A stretch of 64,000 nucleotides of DNA from an uncultured Pseudoteredinibacter sp. (GCF_947500695.1 NZ_CANMSS010000003.1:1-64000), one strand, 5' to 3'; shown: positions 35,602-44,715, numbered from the stretch's first letter. The notes: generated by a model from the letters alone, not told the origin. A program made the numbers and translations.

Positions 35602-35627
35602 CCCTGGCACCTTTGCTGGGGTTTTTT
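35602..35627 (+). terminator. Intrinsic terminator after the acyltransferase gene
   Basis: Stem CCCTGGC (35602-35608) / GCTGGGG (35615-35621), with two G-U pairs and loop ACCTTT, is followed by six T residues. Confidence 0.82.
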
Positions 35628-35726
35628 ATGGCCAGCTCTTACCATCCGATCATGCGGCTATTCTCCAAGTCCCAAAAAGGGTAGAATCCTCTACCTGATA
35701 TTTATCCAGTAGTTTCACGCACATTC

Positions 35727-37856
35727 ATGCTAAATAACGACCTCAAGCGCCAAATCCAAGGTGCTTACAGTAAATTCCTAGAAGCCAAAGGCTTGCGACC
35801 TCGATATGGGCAGAAGTTGATGATTGCCGATATCGCTCGCACTCTGGGTGGTATTGTCTTGGATGACCAAGATCAGCGCCATAATGAGGGGCATATTTGC
35901 GTGGTTGAGGCTGGTACAGGTACCGGTAAGACGGTTGCATATTTGCTGGCGGCACTGCCGATCGCTAAGGCCTTGGGTAAAAAGCTGGTGGTCTCAACCG
36001 CTACTGTTGCGTTGCAAGAGCAGATTGTGAATAAAGATCTGCCCGATGTGCGCAACAATAGCGGCATGCAATTTAGTTTTGCTCTGGCTAAGGGGCGCGG
36101 TCGTTATTTGTGTCTCAGTAAATTGGATAACCTGCTGCAGAGCGCTGATGAGCCTGTGCCGGTAGATCCTACCCAAGCACTTTATGAAGAGTACGCCAGT
36201 GGTGTTGATGAGCAGAGCATCAAGATTTACCAAAATATGGTGGATGCTTTAGCGGCGAACGAGTGGGATGGTGATAAAGACGGTTGGGCTGATGGTGTCG
36301 AGGACGATGTTTGGCGTCGGGTAACTACCGATCACCGTCAGTGCACGGGTAGACGTTGCTCAAACGTCAGCAGCTGCAGCTTTTTAAAAGCGCGCGATAA
36401 TATTGGTAATGTGGATTGTATTGTTACCAACCACGACTTGGTGTTGGCCGATTTGGCGTTAGGCGGAGGCGCAATTTTACCTGCGCCTGAGGATGCTATT
36501 TATATTTTTGACGAAGGTCATCATCTACCGGATAAGGCCTTGGGCCACTTTGCTCATCATAGCCGCATGTTATCGACATCAAAGTGGTTGGAGCAAAGCA
36601 ATAAACAATTAGCCGCCATGTTGGGGCATATTTCTGGAGCCGGCAATATCGATCATTTTGCCGAGCAACTGCCAGCGGCTATGCTGGATGCTCGCCAACA
36701 GCTCGATAAAATTTATCCGGCGTTCCAAGCCTTAACCGATACCATCGAAGACGATGAACGCCATTTGCGTTATCGTTTTGAGGGTGGTGTTATTCCTACC
36801 GAGCAGCGTGAGCAGTGCGATGAAATTTATCGCGCCTTTGATCGTTTGCAAGATCTACTTGGCAAGATATCCCGTGAGCTAGAAGAAGCCATGGAAGATA
36901 GCTATTGCGAAGTACCGAAGGTCGATTTAGAAAATTGGTATCCGCTGGTGGGCAGTTGGCAGGCAAGGGCCGAGGCCAATGCGGCTCTCTGGGAAACATT
37001 TGCTACCCCAGATAAAGAAGGCGTACCACCAACGGCGCGCTGGATTACTGTGGTGGAAATCAGCGGCTATATTGATCTAGAAGTTTGTTCTAGCCCAATA
37101 CTGGCATCGGGCACCTTGGCTTATGGTTTATGGAGCCGATGCTGTGGTGCGGTGGTAACTTCCGCCACCTTAACCGCGCTGCAAAAGTTCGATCGTTTTC
37201 GTATGCGAGCCGGTACGCCTGTTGATAGTTGTTACAACTCAGTGCCCAGCCCCTTTGATTATCAAGGCAATGGCACATTGGCGATCCCCAAAGAGGCCGC
37301 CGATGCTGGCAATGCAATGGCTCATTCCGACAGTATTATCGAGCTGCTACCTAAATTATTAAAAGATGAGTTAGGTAGCCTGGCTTTGTTTTCCTCCCGC
37401 CGGCAAATGCGCGAAGTATTTGAAGGTTTACCTATGTCTTGGCAGGGGCGGATCTTAATGCAGGGCGATAAATCCAAGCAGGAAATAATTACCGCTCATA
37501 GAAAAGCGGTTGATCGTGAAATGCAAAGCGTCATTTTTGGTTTGGCCAGCTTTGCTGAAGGTATCGATTTACCTGGCCCTTATTGCAGCCATGTAGTGAT
37601 CGCCAAGATACCTTTTGCAGTGCCTGATGATCCCGTAGAAGCATCGCTTTCAGAATGGATTGAGGCGCGCGGTGGCAATCCTTTTATGGAGATTACCGTC
37701 CCCGACGCCTGTGTAAGGTTGATTCAGGCCAGTGGCCGCCTATTACGAACCGAAAGCGATACCGGCCAAGTAACCTTGCTCGATAATCGATTGCTAAGCC
37801 GCCGCTATGGTCAGGCGATATTAAATTCACTGCCGCCCTTTGCTCGTCAGTTCTAA
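35727..37856 (+). CDS. dinG: ATP-dependent DNA helicase DinG
   Basis: A 709-residue superfamily 2 helicase of the XPD/DinG type with 5'-3' polarity, which resolves R-loops and DNA structures in replication and repair. Visible are the Walker A region GTGTGKT (about residue 65), four Cys for a [4Fe-4S] cluster (C129, C206, C211, C217), the DEGHH box and the C-terminal motif SGRLLRTESDTGQV. The Fe-S spacing matches E. coli DinG in pattern. It is followed 29 bases later by YqcC. The start has a weak ribosome binding site. Confidence 0.93.
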   Translation: MLNNDLKRQIQGAYSKFLEAKGLRPRYGQKLMIADIARTLGGIVLDDQDQRHNEGHICVVEAGTGTGKTVAYLLAALPIAKALGKKLVVSTATVALQEQIVNKDLPDVRNNSGMQFSFALAKGRGRYLCLSKLDNLLQSADEPVPVDPTQALYEEYASGVDEQSIKIYQNMVDALAANEWDGDKDGWADGVEDDVWRRVTTDHRQCTGRRCSNVSSCSFLKARDNIGNVDCIVTNHDLVLADLALGGGAILPAPEDAIYIFDEGHHLPDKALGHFAHHSRMLSTSKWLEQSNKQLAAMLGHISGAGNIDHFAEQLPAAMLDARQQLDKIYPAFQALTDTIEDDERHLRYRFEGGVIPTEQREQCDEIYRAFDRLQDLLGKISRELEEAMEDSYCEVPKVDLENWYPLVGSWQARAEANAALWETFATPDKEGVPPTARWITVVEISGYIDLEVCSSPILASGTLAYGLWSRCCGAVVTSATLTALQKFDRFRMRAGTPVDSCYNSVPSPFDYQGNGTLAIPKEAADAGNAMAHSDSIIELLPKLLKDELGSLALFSSRRQMREVFEGLPMSWQGRILMQGDKSKQEIITAHRKAVDREMQSVIFGLASFAEGIDLPGPYCSHVVIAKIPFAVPDDPVEASLSEWIEARGGNPFMEITVPDACVRLIQASGRLLRTESDTGQVTLLDNRLLSRRYGQAILNSLPPFARQF

Positions 37857-37885
37857 ACTCAGTCAGCAAAGAGTAGGAGCTCGAA

Positions 37886-38254
37886 ATGTCCGATAGAAAG
37901 CTCAATCAGGCCGAGCAAATGGCTGCTCTGCTCATCGATTTAGAAGCCGCTCTGCGAAAAACGGGGCAGTGGCAAAGTACAGCTCCAAGCGCTGAGGCGC
38001 TTACCAGTACCCAGCCCTTTTGCGTAGATACCTTAGATTTTTGCCAGTGGTTGCAGTTTATTTTTATTCCGCGCATACAGTTTATGTTGGAGCAAAAAAT
38101 TGACTTACCCGCGGTAAGTGGCATCGCCGCAATGGCTGAAGAAGTTTACAAAGCGGACGGCCATATCCTTAACAGTGTAGTGCCTACTTTAAATAATATT
38201 GATCAATGTTTGGGTGGAGACAGCAGCGTATCGATACCTAAGACTAGGCAGTAG
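37886..38254 (+). CDS. yqcC: YqcC family protein
   Basis: A 122-residue all-helical protein of the YqcC (DUF446) family, with the motif PFCVDTLDFCQWLQFIFIPRIQFMLE and a C-terminal VPTLNNIDQCLGG. The family is described mainly in gammaproteobacteria and its function is not established. Here it follows dinG closely and probably shares its transcript; a functional link to DinG is not implied. Confidence 0.9.
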   Translation: MSDRKLNQAEQMAALLIDLEAALRKTGQWQSTAPSAEALTSTQPFCVDTLDFCQWLQFIFIPRIQFMLEQKIDLPAVSGIAAMAEEVYKADGHILNSVVPTLNNIDQCLGGDSSVSIPKTRQ

Positions 38255-38311
38255 GGCCTTAAAACGGTAAATAAGCCCTTCAAGTAAAGACCGCAAAAAG
38301 GCGAGAGTGTA

Positions 38312-39487
38312 ATGAGCGATACCGCAGCGCAAATAAATACCCCGGGCACCGGCTGGCGCTCCCCCTATGCGCTGCTAGCCCTCATGACAGTCGCCATGCC
38401 CTTGGCCTTCTCCACCTGGTATGCCTTGCTCAATAATTTCGTAGTAGAGCGTGCACAATTTAACGGCGCCGATATTGGCTTATTGCAAAGCGTTAGAGAA
38501 ATACCAGGCTTCCTAGCATTTACCGCAGTATTTATTCTTTTGTTCCTGCGTGAGCAACGTTTCGCCATCCTGTCCTTATTTACCCTTGGCTTGGGGGTGT
38601 CATTAACAGGCTTGCTGCCAAGTAGCGTAGGCCTGCTATGCACCACATTCATTATGTCAGTGGGCTTTCACTATTTTGAAACCCTTAAAAAATCACTGAC
38701 TTTACAATGGCTACCTAAAGATCAAGCGCCGGCCCTAATGGGCAAGCTACTCGGCATTGGTTCGGCAAGCTCCATGGTGGTTTACGCCTTTATTATCTGG
38801 CAGCCTCTCGGTTATGAAACCACCTATATACTGGGCGGGGGATTATGCATACTGCTCGCCTTATTTATGTTTCTGGCCTACCCGCTATTCCCAGAGAGAG
38901 AGCCCCAGCATAAAAACCTTTTCCTCCGTAGACGCTACTGGCTCTACTATGCCCTTGTCTTTATGAGTGGCGCACGCCGACAAATCTTTATGGTATTTGC
39001 CGGCTTTATGATGGTAGAAAAATTCCACTACGATGTCAGCGACATAGCTACCCTCTACCTAATCAATCACGCGATCAATAGCGTTATCGCCGCCCCGATT
39101 GGGCGCTGGATAAACCGAGTAGGCGAGCGCACCGCATTAAGTTTGGAGTACATCGGCTTAATTTTAGTATTTGTCAGCTACGCTTTTGTAAATGATGCTA
39201 AACTAGCCGCCGGCCTATATATTATCGATCACCTGTTTTTCTCAATGGCCATCGCCATTAACAGCTACTTCCAAAAAATTGCCGATCCAAAAGACATCGC
39301 TGCAACCTCGGGAGTAAGCTTTACCATCAACCATATTGCCGCTGTCGTTATCCCGGTAAGTTTTGGTTTACTCTGGATGACATCCAGCGCCGCGGTGTTT
39401 CTATTAGGCGCCGCCATGGCCTTAGTATCATTCATACTAGCCAGAAAAATCCCTTGCAATCCAAGTGCGGGGAATGAAATTAGGTAG
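38312..39487 (+). CDS. MFS transporter
   Basis: A 391-residue major facilitator superfamily protein with about 12 hydrophobic segments and a central basic loop (RREREPQHKNLFLRRRYW type, near residue 205). The substrate is unknown. Third codon positions look richer in C and A than in neighbouring genes such as dinG, by eye, which may mean transfer from elsewhere. The gene ends in front of a 12-base inverted repeat (39513-39550). Confidence 0.85.
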   Translation: MSDTAAQINTPGTGWRSPYALLALMTVAMPLAFSTWYALLNNFVVERAQFNGADIGLLQSVREIPGFLAFTAVFILLFLREQRFAILSLFTLGLGVSLTGLLPSSVGLLCTTFIMSVGFHYFETLKKSLTLQWLPKDQAPALMGKLLGIGSASSMVVYAFIIWQPLGYETTYILGGGLCILLALFMFLAYPLFPEREPQHKNLFLRRRYWLYYALVFMSGARRQIFMVFAGFMMVEKFHYDVSDIATLYLINHAINSVIAAPIGRWINRVGERTALSLEYIGLILVFVSYAFVNDAKLAAGLYIIDHLFFSMAIAINSYFQKIADPKDIAATSGVSFTINHIAAVVIPVSFGLLWMTSSAAVFLLGAAMALVSFILARKIPCNPSAGNEIR

Positions 39488-39512
39488 TTCAAAATCAAAA
39501 AATATAGCCTCT

Positions 39513-39550
39513 AAGCCCTAGTAGACTTCTCTAGGAACCTACTAGGGCTT
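39513..39550. terminator. Inverted repeat after MFS gene, possible terminator
   Basis: Perfect 12-base inverted repeat AAGCCCTAGTAG / CTACTAGGGCTT with a 14-base loop, 26 bases past the MFS stop. No T-run follows on the plus strand, so it may be rho-assisted or a protective 3' hairpin. Confidence 0.5.
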
Positions 39551-39608
39551 ACGGGCGATCAGGTCTGCTATATACCCACAGCCTGAATTGAAAATTTAAC
39601 AAATGCAG

Positions 39609-39722
39609 CTCTTAAGTAGTGCAAACTCTTGCTGGAAACCGTGGAGTCTCATGGACGAGACGAATCGAGCGCCCGCGGATGGTTTTAGCGTGTTTCCAGC
39701 GAGAGTTTGCACTACTTAAGAG
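39609..39722 (+). repeat. Foldback element E3 (shared core, private arms)
   Basis: Arms 39609-39639 and 39692-39722 are 31-base complements with one mismatch. The 52-base loop has GTCTC/GAGAC hairpin, GACGA, GAGCGCCCGCGGATGG and TTTTAGCGT, which parallels the loop of E2. Arm sequence is unrelated to E1 and E2. It lies between two plus-strand MFS genes. Confidence 0.8.
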
Positions 39723-39770
39723 TGGTCCGGTTTGCAGTAATGTTTGTCTCGGACCTAATTCTAGGAGTCA

Positions 39771-40994
39771 ATGTTGTTTAAGTCCCCTACAAAGCCCTTA
39801 GCGCTACCCGAATTTATCGCCCTCATGGCACTCATGACTGCATTGGTCGCCTTGGCCATCGATGCCATGTTGCCAGCGCTGGCCGAAATCGGCCAAGAGC
39901 TAAAAGTCGAAAGCTCTAATGATGTTCAACTTATTATCGGATACCTATTCCTAGGCTTGGGCGTAGGCCAAATTGGTTTCGGCCCACTATCCGATAGCAT
40001 AGGTCGCAAACCCACCATCTATATTGGCCTAATAATATATTTGTTCGGCAGCCTCATGGCCATGTTCGCCAAAGACTTCGACACCATGTTAATGGGAAGA
40101 TTACTACAAGGCCTGGGATTAGCAGGCCCTCGAGTCGTCACCATGGCAATTGTTCGCGACCTTTATAAAGGCCGTGAAATGGCCAGAGTAATGTCCTTTA
40201 TGATGACAATATTTATCCTAGTGCCAGCGCTCGCCCCAAGCTTAGGCCAGTTAATTTTATTTGTTGCCGACTGGCGTATGATCTTCAGCTCATTTGTAAT
40301 ACTGGGACTTGTGGTTTGGGTGTGGTTAGGATTACGTCAGCCTGAAACGCTGAGCAAAGAAAATCGACGACGCTTCCATATTGTCGATATCGCAAAAGGC
40401 TTTGCCTATGTATTAAAACACCCTACCGCGATTGGATACACCGTAGCTGCCGGAAGCATCTCCGGAGCCTTTGTGGCATTTTTATCAACCTCACAACAAA
40501 TTCTAGAAATCCAACTTGGGGGTGGAAAATACTTCCCGCTATTGTTTGCTTGTTTGGCACTGTGTTTAGGTGCTGCATCGGTAGTTAATGCGCGAATCGT
40601 AGTGCGCTATGGCATGCGAGCAATCAGTCGCAATGCCATGTCGTGCATCATGCTGGCGGGTAGCCTTTACTCTGTAGCAGTTTATATCTTAGGAGAGCCA
40701 AGCTTATTGTGGTTTATGCTATTTCTGGGATTTTTGCTATTCTGTGTAGGTATGGTGTTCGGAAATATGAGTTCCGTCGCCATGGAACCACTAGGAAAAC
40801 TAGCCGGAATCGGCGCTGCAGTAGTGGGTTCTGTCTCAACATTAATCTCCTTTGCCTTAGGGGCGTGGATAGGCAGTTTCTACAGCGGTAGCGTATTTCC
40901 CTTAGTGTTAAGCTTTGCTATGTGTTCCGCCTTGGCCTTGCTAATTATTACAATTGCCGATAGGCTGGAACCACCTCAGGAAGCTCAGCATTAG
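39771..40994 (+). CDS. Bcr/CflA-type MFS drug efflux transporter
   Basis: A 407-residue polytopic inner-membrane protein. The motif GLGVGQIGFGPLSDSIGRKPTIYIGL (loop 2-3) and ALAIDAMLPALAEIGQEL at the N-terminus match the Bcr/CflA drug-resistance group of MFS transporters. It exports small molecules against the proton gradient. TAGGAG gives a good ribosome binding site for the ATG at 39771. It follows the foldback element E3, not the first MFS gene directly. Confidence 0.9.
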   Translation: MLFKSPTKPLALPEFIALMALMTALVALAIDAMLPALAEIGQELKVESSNDVQLIIGYLFLGLGVGQIGFGPLSDSIGRKPTIYIGLIIYLFGSLMAMFAKDFDTMLMGRLLQGLGLAGPRVVTMAIVRDLYKGREMARVMSFMMTIFILVPALAPSLGQLILFVADWRMIFSSFVILGLVVWVWLGLRQPETLSKENRRRFHIVDIAKGFAYVLKHPTAIGYTVAAGSISGAFVAFLSTSQQILEIQLGGGKYFPLLFACLALCLGAASVVNARIVVRYGMRAISRNAMSCIMLAGSLYSVAVYILGEPSLLWFMLFLGFLLFCVGMVFGNMSSVAMEPLGKLAGIGAAVVGSVSTLISFALGAWIGSFYSGSVFPLVLSFAMCSALALLIITIADRLEPPQEAQH

Positions 40995-41124
40995 AGCGAG
41001 AAGACGTAAACGAGTATATATTTTAAAAAATTAATTTAAAAAAATAGCCTATAAGTTTCAACCGTCTGTCATATTGATCGCTCATGCTAGCTCCGTACAA
41101 GAAGGAATGTAAGGAGAATAAAAA

Positions 41125-42489
41125 ATGAGTGATAAAATAAAATATTCCAGTGTCAGGCCGACACGAAGCATGAATCTGCTTTCCCATCGCGAAATTGAAA
41201 GCTTGATGGATTCCCACCCCGAGGTGCACCGTTTATTTAGAGAGTGTGCCTTGGCGGTCTTAAACGCCGGGTCAGAAGATGATGATCCAGAACTATTGCT
41301 AAATAGCTTTAAAGATTTCTCTATTGAACTCTCACCGCAATCGCGCGGAGTAAAGCTGGAGGTTCGCAACGCCCCGGCGACTGCCTTTGTGGATGGTGTG
41401 ATGATTCGAGGTCTACAAGATCAGCTGTTTGATGTATTGCGGGATATCGTGTTTACCCATAACAAAATGAGTGAGCGCGGCAACTTTGATCTTAGTAACG
41501 CTGAAGGCATTAGCGATGCGGTATTCCGTATTTTGCGCAACGCCGGCGTGGTAAAACCCGAGCGCATGCCCAATCTAGTTATTTGCTGGGGTGGCCATTC
41601 CATTGATCGAGTGGAATACGATTACAGCAAAAAGGTTGGCTATCAAATGGGCTTGCGCGGCCTTGATGTCGGCACCGGTTGCGGTATTGGCGCCATGAAA
41701 GGTCCCATGAAAGGTGCAGCCGTTGGCCATGCCAAACAGCAAATACATAATGGCCGCTATGTGGGAATTACCGAGCCAGGCATTATTGCCTCGGAATCCC
41801 CCAATCCTATTGTCAACGAGTTGGTGATTCTTCCCGATATTGAAAAGCGCTTAGAGGCCTTTGTGCGCATGGCGCACTGCATTATTGTATTCCCTGGTGG
41901 TGCTGGTACTGCTGAAGAAGTCATGTACTTGCTCGGAATTTTAATGCACCCGGATAACAGCGATATTGAAGTGCCATTAATCTTTGCTGCACCCGAAGAA
42001 AAGCCTGAGTATTTTGAAGATCTTGATCGCTTTATTCGCTTTAGCTTGGGTGAGGACGCGGCGCAATATTATGAGACTATCGTAGGGCAGCCAGAGCAAG
42101 TTGCACGCTTGGCCAAGAAGGGAGTCGAGCGGGTAAAACGCCAGCGTCGTAAGTCGCATGAATCCTATGTGTACAATTGGCAGCTAATGATTCCAGAATC
42201 ACTACAGCGGCCATTTATTCCCAGTCACGAGAATATGGCGGCTCTAGAGCTTAATAAGAATGTTCCAGCCCACGAATTGGTTGCCAATATGCGTAGCGCC
42301 TTCTCGGGTATCGTGGCGGGCAATGTTAAACCTTTTGGGATCGAGCAAATTCGAAACCATGGTCCGTATAAATTAAATGGCGATGCCGACATTATGCAGG
42401 CTATGGACTCCCTGTTACGTAGCTTCGTGAGCGCAGGGAGGATGAAGCTTAAAGGTGAATACACCCCTTGCTATGAATTAAGCCATTAG
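41125..42489 (+). CDS. ppnN: Nucleotide 5'-monophosphate nucleosidase PpnN (LOG family)
   Basis: A 454-residue enzyme that cleaves purine or pyrimidine 5'-monophosphates to ribose 5-phosphate and base; in E. coli it responds to (p)ppGpp. The signature is IVFPGGAGTAEEVMYLLGIL, the PGGxGTxxE motif of LOG proteins, and a catalytic-region MKGPMKGAAVGHAK. N- and C-terminal extensions match PpnN/YgdH rather than short LOG lyases. AAGGAGAATAAAAA upstream of the start gives a strong ribosome binding site. Two terminator-bearing repeats follow. Confidence 0.93.
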   Translation: MSDKIKYSSVRPTRSMNLLSHREIESLMDSHPEVHRLFRECALAVLNAGSEDDDPELLLNSFKDFSIELSPQSRGVKLEVRNAPATAFVDGVMIRGLQDQLFDVLRDIVFTHNKMSERGNFDLSNAEGISDAVFRILRNAGVVKPERMPNLVICWGGHSIDRVEYDYSKKVGYQMGLRGLDVGTGCGIGAMKGPMKGAAVGHAKQQIHNGRYVGITEPGIIASESPNPIVNELVILPDIEKRLEAFVRMAHCIIVFPGGAGTAEEVMYLLGILMHPDNSDIEVPLIFAAPEEKPEYFEDLDRFIRFSLGEDAAQYYETIVGQPEQVARLAKKGVERVKRQRRKSHESYVYNWQLMIPESLQRPFIPSHENMAALELNKNVPAHELVANMRSAFSGIVAGNVKPFGIEQIRNHGPYKLNGDADIMQAMDSLLRSFVSAGRMKLKGEYTPCYELSH

Positions 42490-42533
42490 TTCGATATGGA
42501 AATGCTTGGGGGAAGCCCCGTGTAAGAACACCC

Positions 42534-42608
42534 GGGGTCAGACCCCGTTTCTAAAAAGAAGCGGGGCTTTTTGTCTGCATTGCTTTATAAAAAATGGCGT
42601 CTGACCCC
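42534..42608. repeat. GGGGTCAGA-family repeat with internal terminator (copy 5)
   Basis: Outer arms 42534-42546 and 42596-42608 pair with one mismatch. Inside, the stem CCCCGTTTC (42543-42551) / GAAGCGGGG (42558-42566) with loop TAAAAA is followed by C and five T residues, so the element can terminate plus-strand transcription from ppnN. Confidence 0.88.
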
Positions 42609-42659
42609 TAGAGCTGTTAGTTGTTAGTTGTTAGTACAAAGTTGAACCCGATAACTATC

Positions 42660-42735
42660 GGGGTCAGATCCCGTTTCTAAAAAGAAACGGGGCTTTTTGT
42701 CTGCATTGTTTTAAATAAGGATGGGATCTGACCCC
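42660..42735. repeat. GGGGTCAGA-family repeat with internal terminator (copy 6)
   Basis: Arms 42660-42672 and 42723-42735 are perfect complements. Stem CCCGTTTC (42670-42677) / GAAACGGG (42684-42691) is followed by GC and TTTTT. It is a near copy of copy 5, including the interior GCTTTTTGTCTGCATTG, and forms a tandem terminator with it. Confidence 0.88.
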
Positions 42736-42758
42736 TAAATTGTAACGAGATCGACTCG

Positions 42759-43166
42759 TTACAATTTATTATCCAACGCTAAAGAATCATCTTCCTTATA
42801 GAGCAGCATAATCAAGGTCGCAAAAAAAACAGTTGTCGATGGGAAGAATAGTGGCTTTGGATCGCCGGCTAAATACAAGCCAAGCGGATCTAAAATATAC
42901 TGCCAAATGGCAAATAAACCGAAACCCAAAATCACCGCCTGGGCTGGGTAAACGTACTTTCGAAACAAGCCTAAAACTACTAAAGCACCAACGGCAATCT
43001 GGGCAACACCCATCAGCAAAACAATTTCGTCGGCACTGACTAAGCCTCCATAGTATTTTTCAGAGACACCCTTGGCCTTGTCAGGTGCACCAATTTTTAT
43101 GGCGCCCCACAATACTAATAGTAAGCCTGTTGAAACACGAGTAAAAAGTAGAGTCCATGCTTTCAT
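42759..43166 (-). CDS. DoxX-like membrane protein
   Basis: A 135-residue protein with four hydrophobic segments (about 8-25, 45-65, 72-92 and 105-122) and the small-residue pattern WTLLFTRVSTGLLLVLWGAIKI typical of the DoxX/DUF417-like families. Members are membrane proteins with no agreed enzymatic function; some link to thiol or quinone chemistry. Both neighbours lie on the other side of intergenic repeats, and no operon partner is seen. Confidence 0.75.
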   Translation of the reverse strand: MKAWTLLFTRVSTGLLLVLWGAIKIGAPDKAKGVSEKYYGGLVSADEIVLLMGVAQIAVGALVVLGLFRKYVYPAQAVILGFGLFAIWQYILDPLGLYLAGDPKPLFFPSTTVFFATLIMLLYKEDDSLALDNKL

Positions 43167-43337
43167 AAATTATCCCGCTTAAATTCATCGTTGCGCTCAT
43201 TGTGAAGTGCGGGAAGTTTTACCGAGCAGGCAGCGGCTTGCAAGGCATTGTTTAGATTCAAAATGAATGAGCTTATGGTAAAAAAACGCGACGAGAAGGG
43301 ATGAGGAAATTGTGATATTTGCGTGAGGAATGAACAG

Positions 43338-43456
43338 CTTGAGCAGGGTCAAATGGAACTGCTCAAGCCGATGGGATGCCGCCCTTCATACCCCAAGGTA
43401 GCTATAAAGCCCCCTTCCTGCTTTATAGCCCCCATCGGCTTTGAGCGACTTTTTTC
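43338..43456 (+). ncRNA. Candidate structured RNA or attenuator-like hairpins
   Basis: Three stems are visible on the plus strand. CTTGAGCAG (43338-43346) pairs with CTGCTCAAG (43359-43367); the latter overlaps GCTCAAGCCGATGGG (43361-43375), which can pair instead with 43431-43446; inside that, GCTATAAAGC (43401-43410) pairs with GCTTTATAGC (43420-43429). A T-run follows at 43450-43455. The two uses of the middle strand exclude each other. No plus-strand gene lies downstream, so a stand-alone small RNA is possible; it may also just be a 3' hairpin of the minus-strand gene. Confidence 0.35.
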
Positions 43457-43467
43457 TACATGCTCCT

Positions 43468-44439
43468 TTAGCCCTGCAGAGCGTTTAGGCGCGCCAGGGC
43501 TGCTTTGTATTCAGTACCTAATTTGGCAATATAGTCTCCAGCAGGCTGGACTTCTTTTACCGCACCAATACCCTGGCCGCAGCCCCAGATATCTTTCCAA
43601 GCTTTAGTCTTCTGATTACCGCCCGAGCCAAAGTTCATCTTAGACGGATCACTTTCAGGTAATGCATTCGGGTCCATACCAGCAGCCTCAATGGAAGGCT
43701 TTAAGTAGTTGCCGTGAACGCCAGTAAATAGATTGCTGTAAACAATATCTTCTGCGCCGCAATCGGTAATCATCTGCTTATAGCGCTCATCAGCGTTGGC
43801 TTCGGTGGTGGCGATAAAGCCAGAACCGATATAGCCCAAATCTGCACCCATAGCTTGAGCTGCCAATATGGAATCGCCAGAAGCGATAGAACCAGATAAC
43901 AATAATGGGCCGTCGAACCATTCACGAATCTCTTGAATTAGGGCCAGAGGTGACTGCACGCCAGCGTGGCCACCGGCACCGGCAGCAACCGCGATTAGTC
44001 CATCAGCACCTTTTTCAATCGCTTTTTTAGCAAAGGTGTTATTGATGATGTCGTGCAGCGTAATGCCGCCATAAGAATGGATAGCTTCGTTAAGCTCAAC
44101 ACGTGCACCCAGTGAGGTGATGACAATAGGCACTTCATATTTCACGCATAGCTCTAAATCTTCGTCCAGACGGTTATTAGAGCGATGCACGATCTGGTTT
44201 ACTGCATAAGGGGCAGCAGGCTTATCTGGGTTTGCTTGGTTGTGGCGATCGAGCTCTTCATTGATATGAATTAGCCACTTTTCAAACTCACCTTCGCCGC
44301 GCGCGTTAAGTGATGGAAAGGAGCCCACCACGCCAGCCTTACACTGTGCGAGAACCAGCTCTGGGTTGGAAATAATAAACATTGGCGACGCTACTGCAGG
44401 GACAGATAGACGGCCTTTTAGAATCTCAGGTAATGCCAT
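43468..44439 (-). CDS. Nitronate monooxygenase (2-nitropropane dioxygenase family)
   Basis: A 323-residue FMN-dependent TIM-barrel enzyme. The family motifs IISNPELVLAQCKAGVVGSFPSLNA and GAGGHAGVQSPLAL with the catalytic-type His, then LLSGSIASGDSILAAQAMGADLGYIGSGF, are visible. It oxidises nitronates or related substrates in detoxification. The reading frame opens at 44532 but the ATG at 44439 has AAAGGAAA at the right distance and starts the conserved domain. It stands alone on the minus strand. Confidence 0.9.
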   Translation of the reverse strand: MALPEILKGRLSVPAVASPMFIISNPELVLAQCKAGVVGSFPSLNARGEGEFEKWLIHINEELDRHNQANPDKPAAPYAVNQIVHRSNNRLDEDLELCVKYEVPIVITSLGARVELNEAIHSYGGITLHDIINNTFAKKAIEKGADGLIAVAAGAGGHAGVQSPLALIQEIREWFDGPLLLSGSIASGDSILAAQAMGADLGYIGSGFIATTEANADERYKQMITDCGAEDIVYSNLFTGVHGNYLKPSIEAAGMDPNALPESDPSKMNFGSGGNQKTKAWKDIWGCGQGIGAVKEVQPAGDYIAKLGTEYKAALARLNALQG

Positions 44440-44715
44440 GGGGTGTTTCCTTTGCCAAATTTCAAGACACAAAATGTACCAGCGACTATAAGACCCCAGA
44501 TGAGATTCGCTCGCAATGGCCAGATATGCCATTGCATTGGCAAAAAATAATGAAAATGGTCAAAAGTGCTATCTGAGTGGTCTGCTGGGAGCATCCTAAA
44601 GCTCAGGGACTGTTAATGAATACAGGGGTATCTCGATACGGCAGAGCAAACTGAGCGCCATATGCTAGATTTATAGTAATAACAAAATAGCAGGGTCGCA
44701 TTACAAGAATTCTCT

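Noticed and set aside
35680..35695. GGTAGA/TCTACC inverted repeat before dinG as an SOS operator
   Set aside because: It does not match the LexA consensus; it is only a short six-base symmetry and may be chance.
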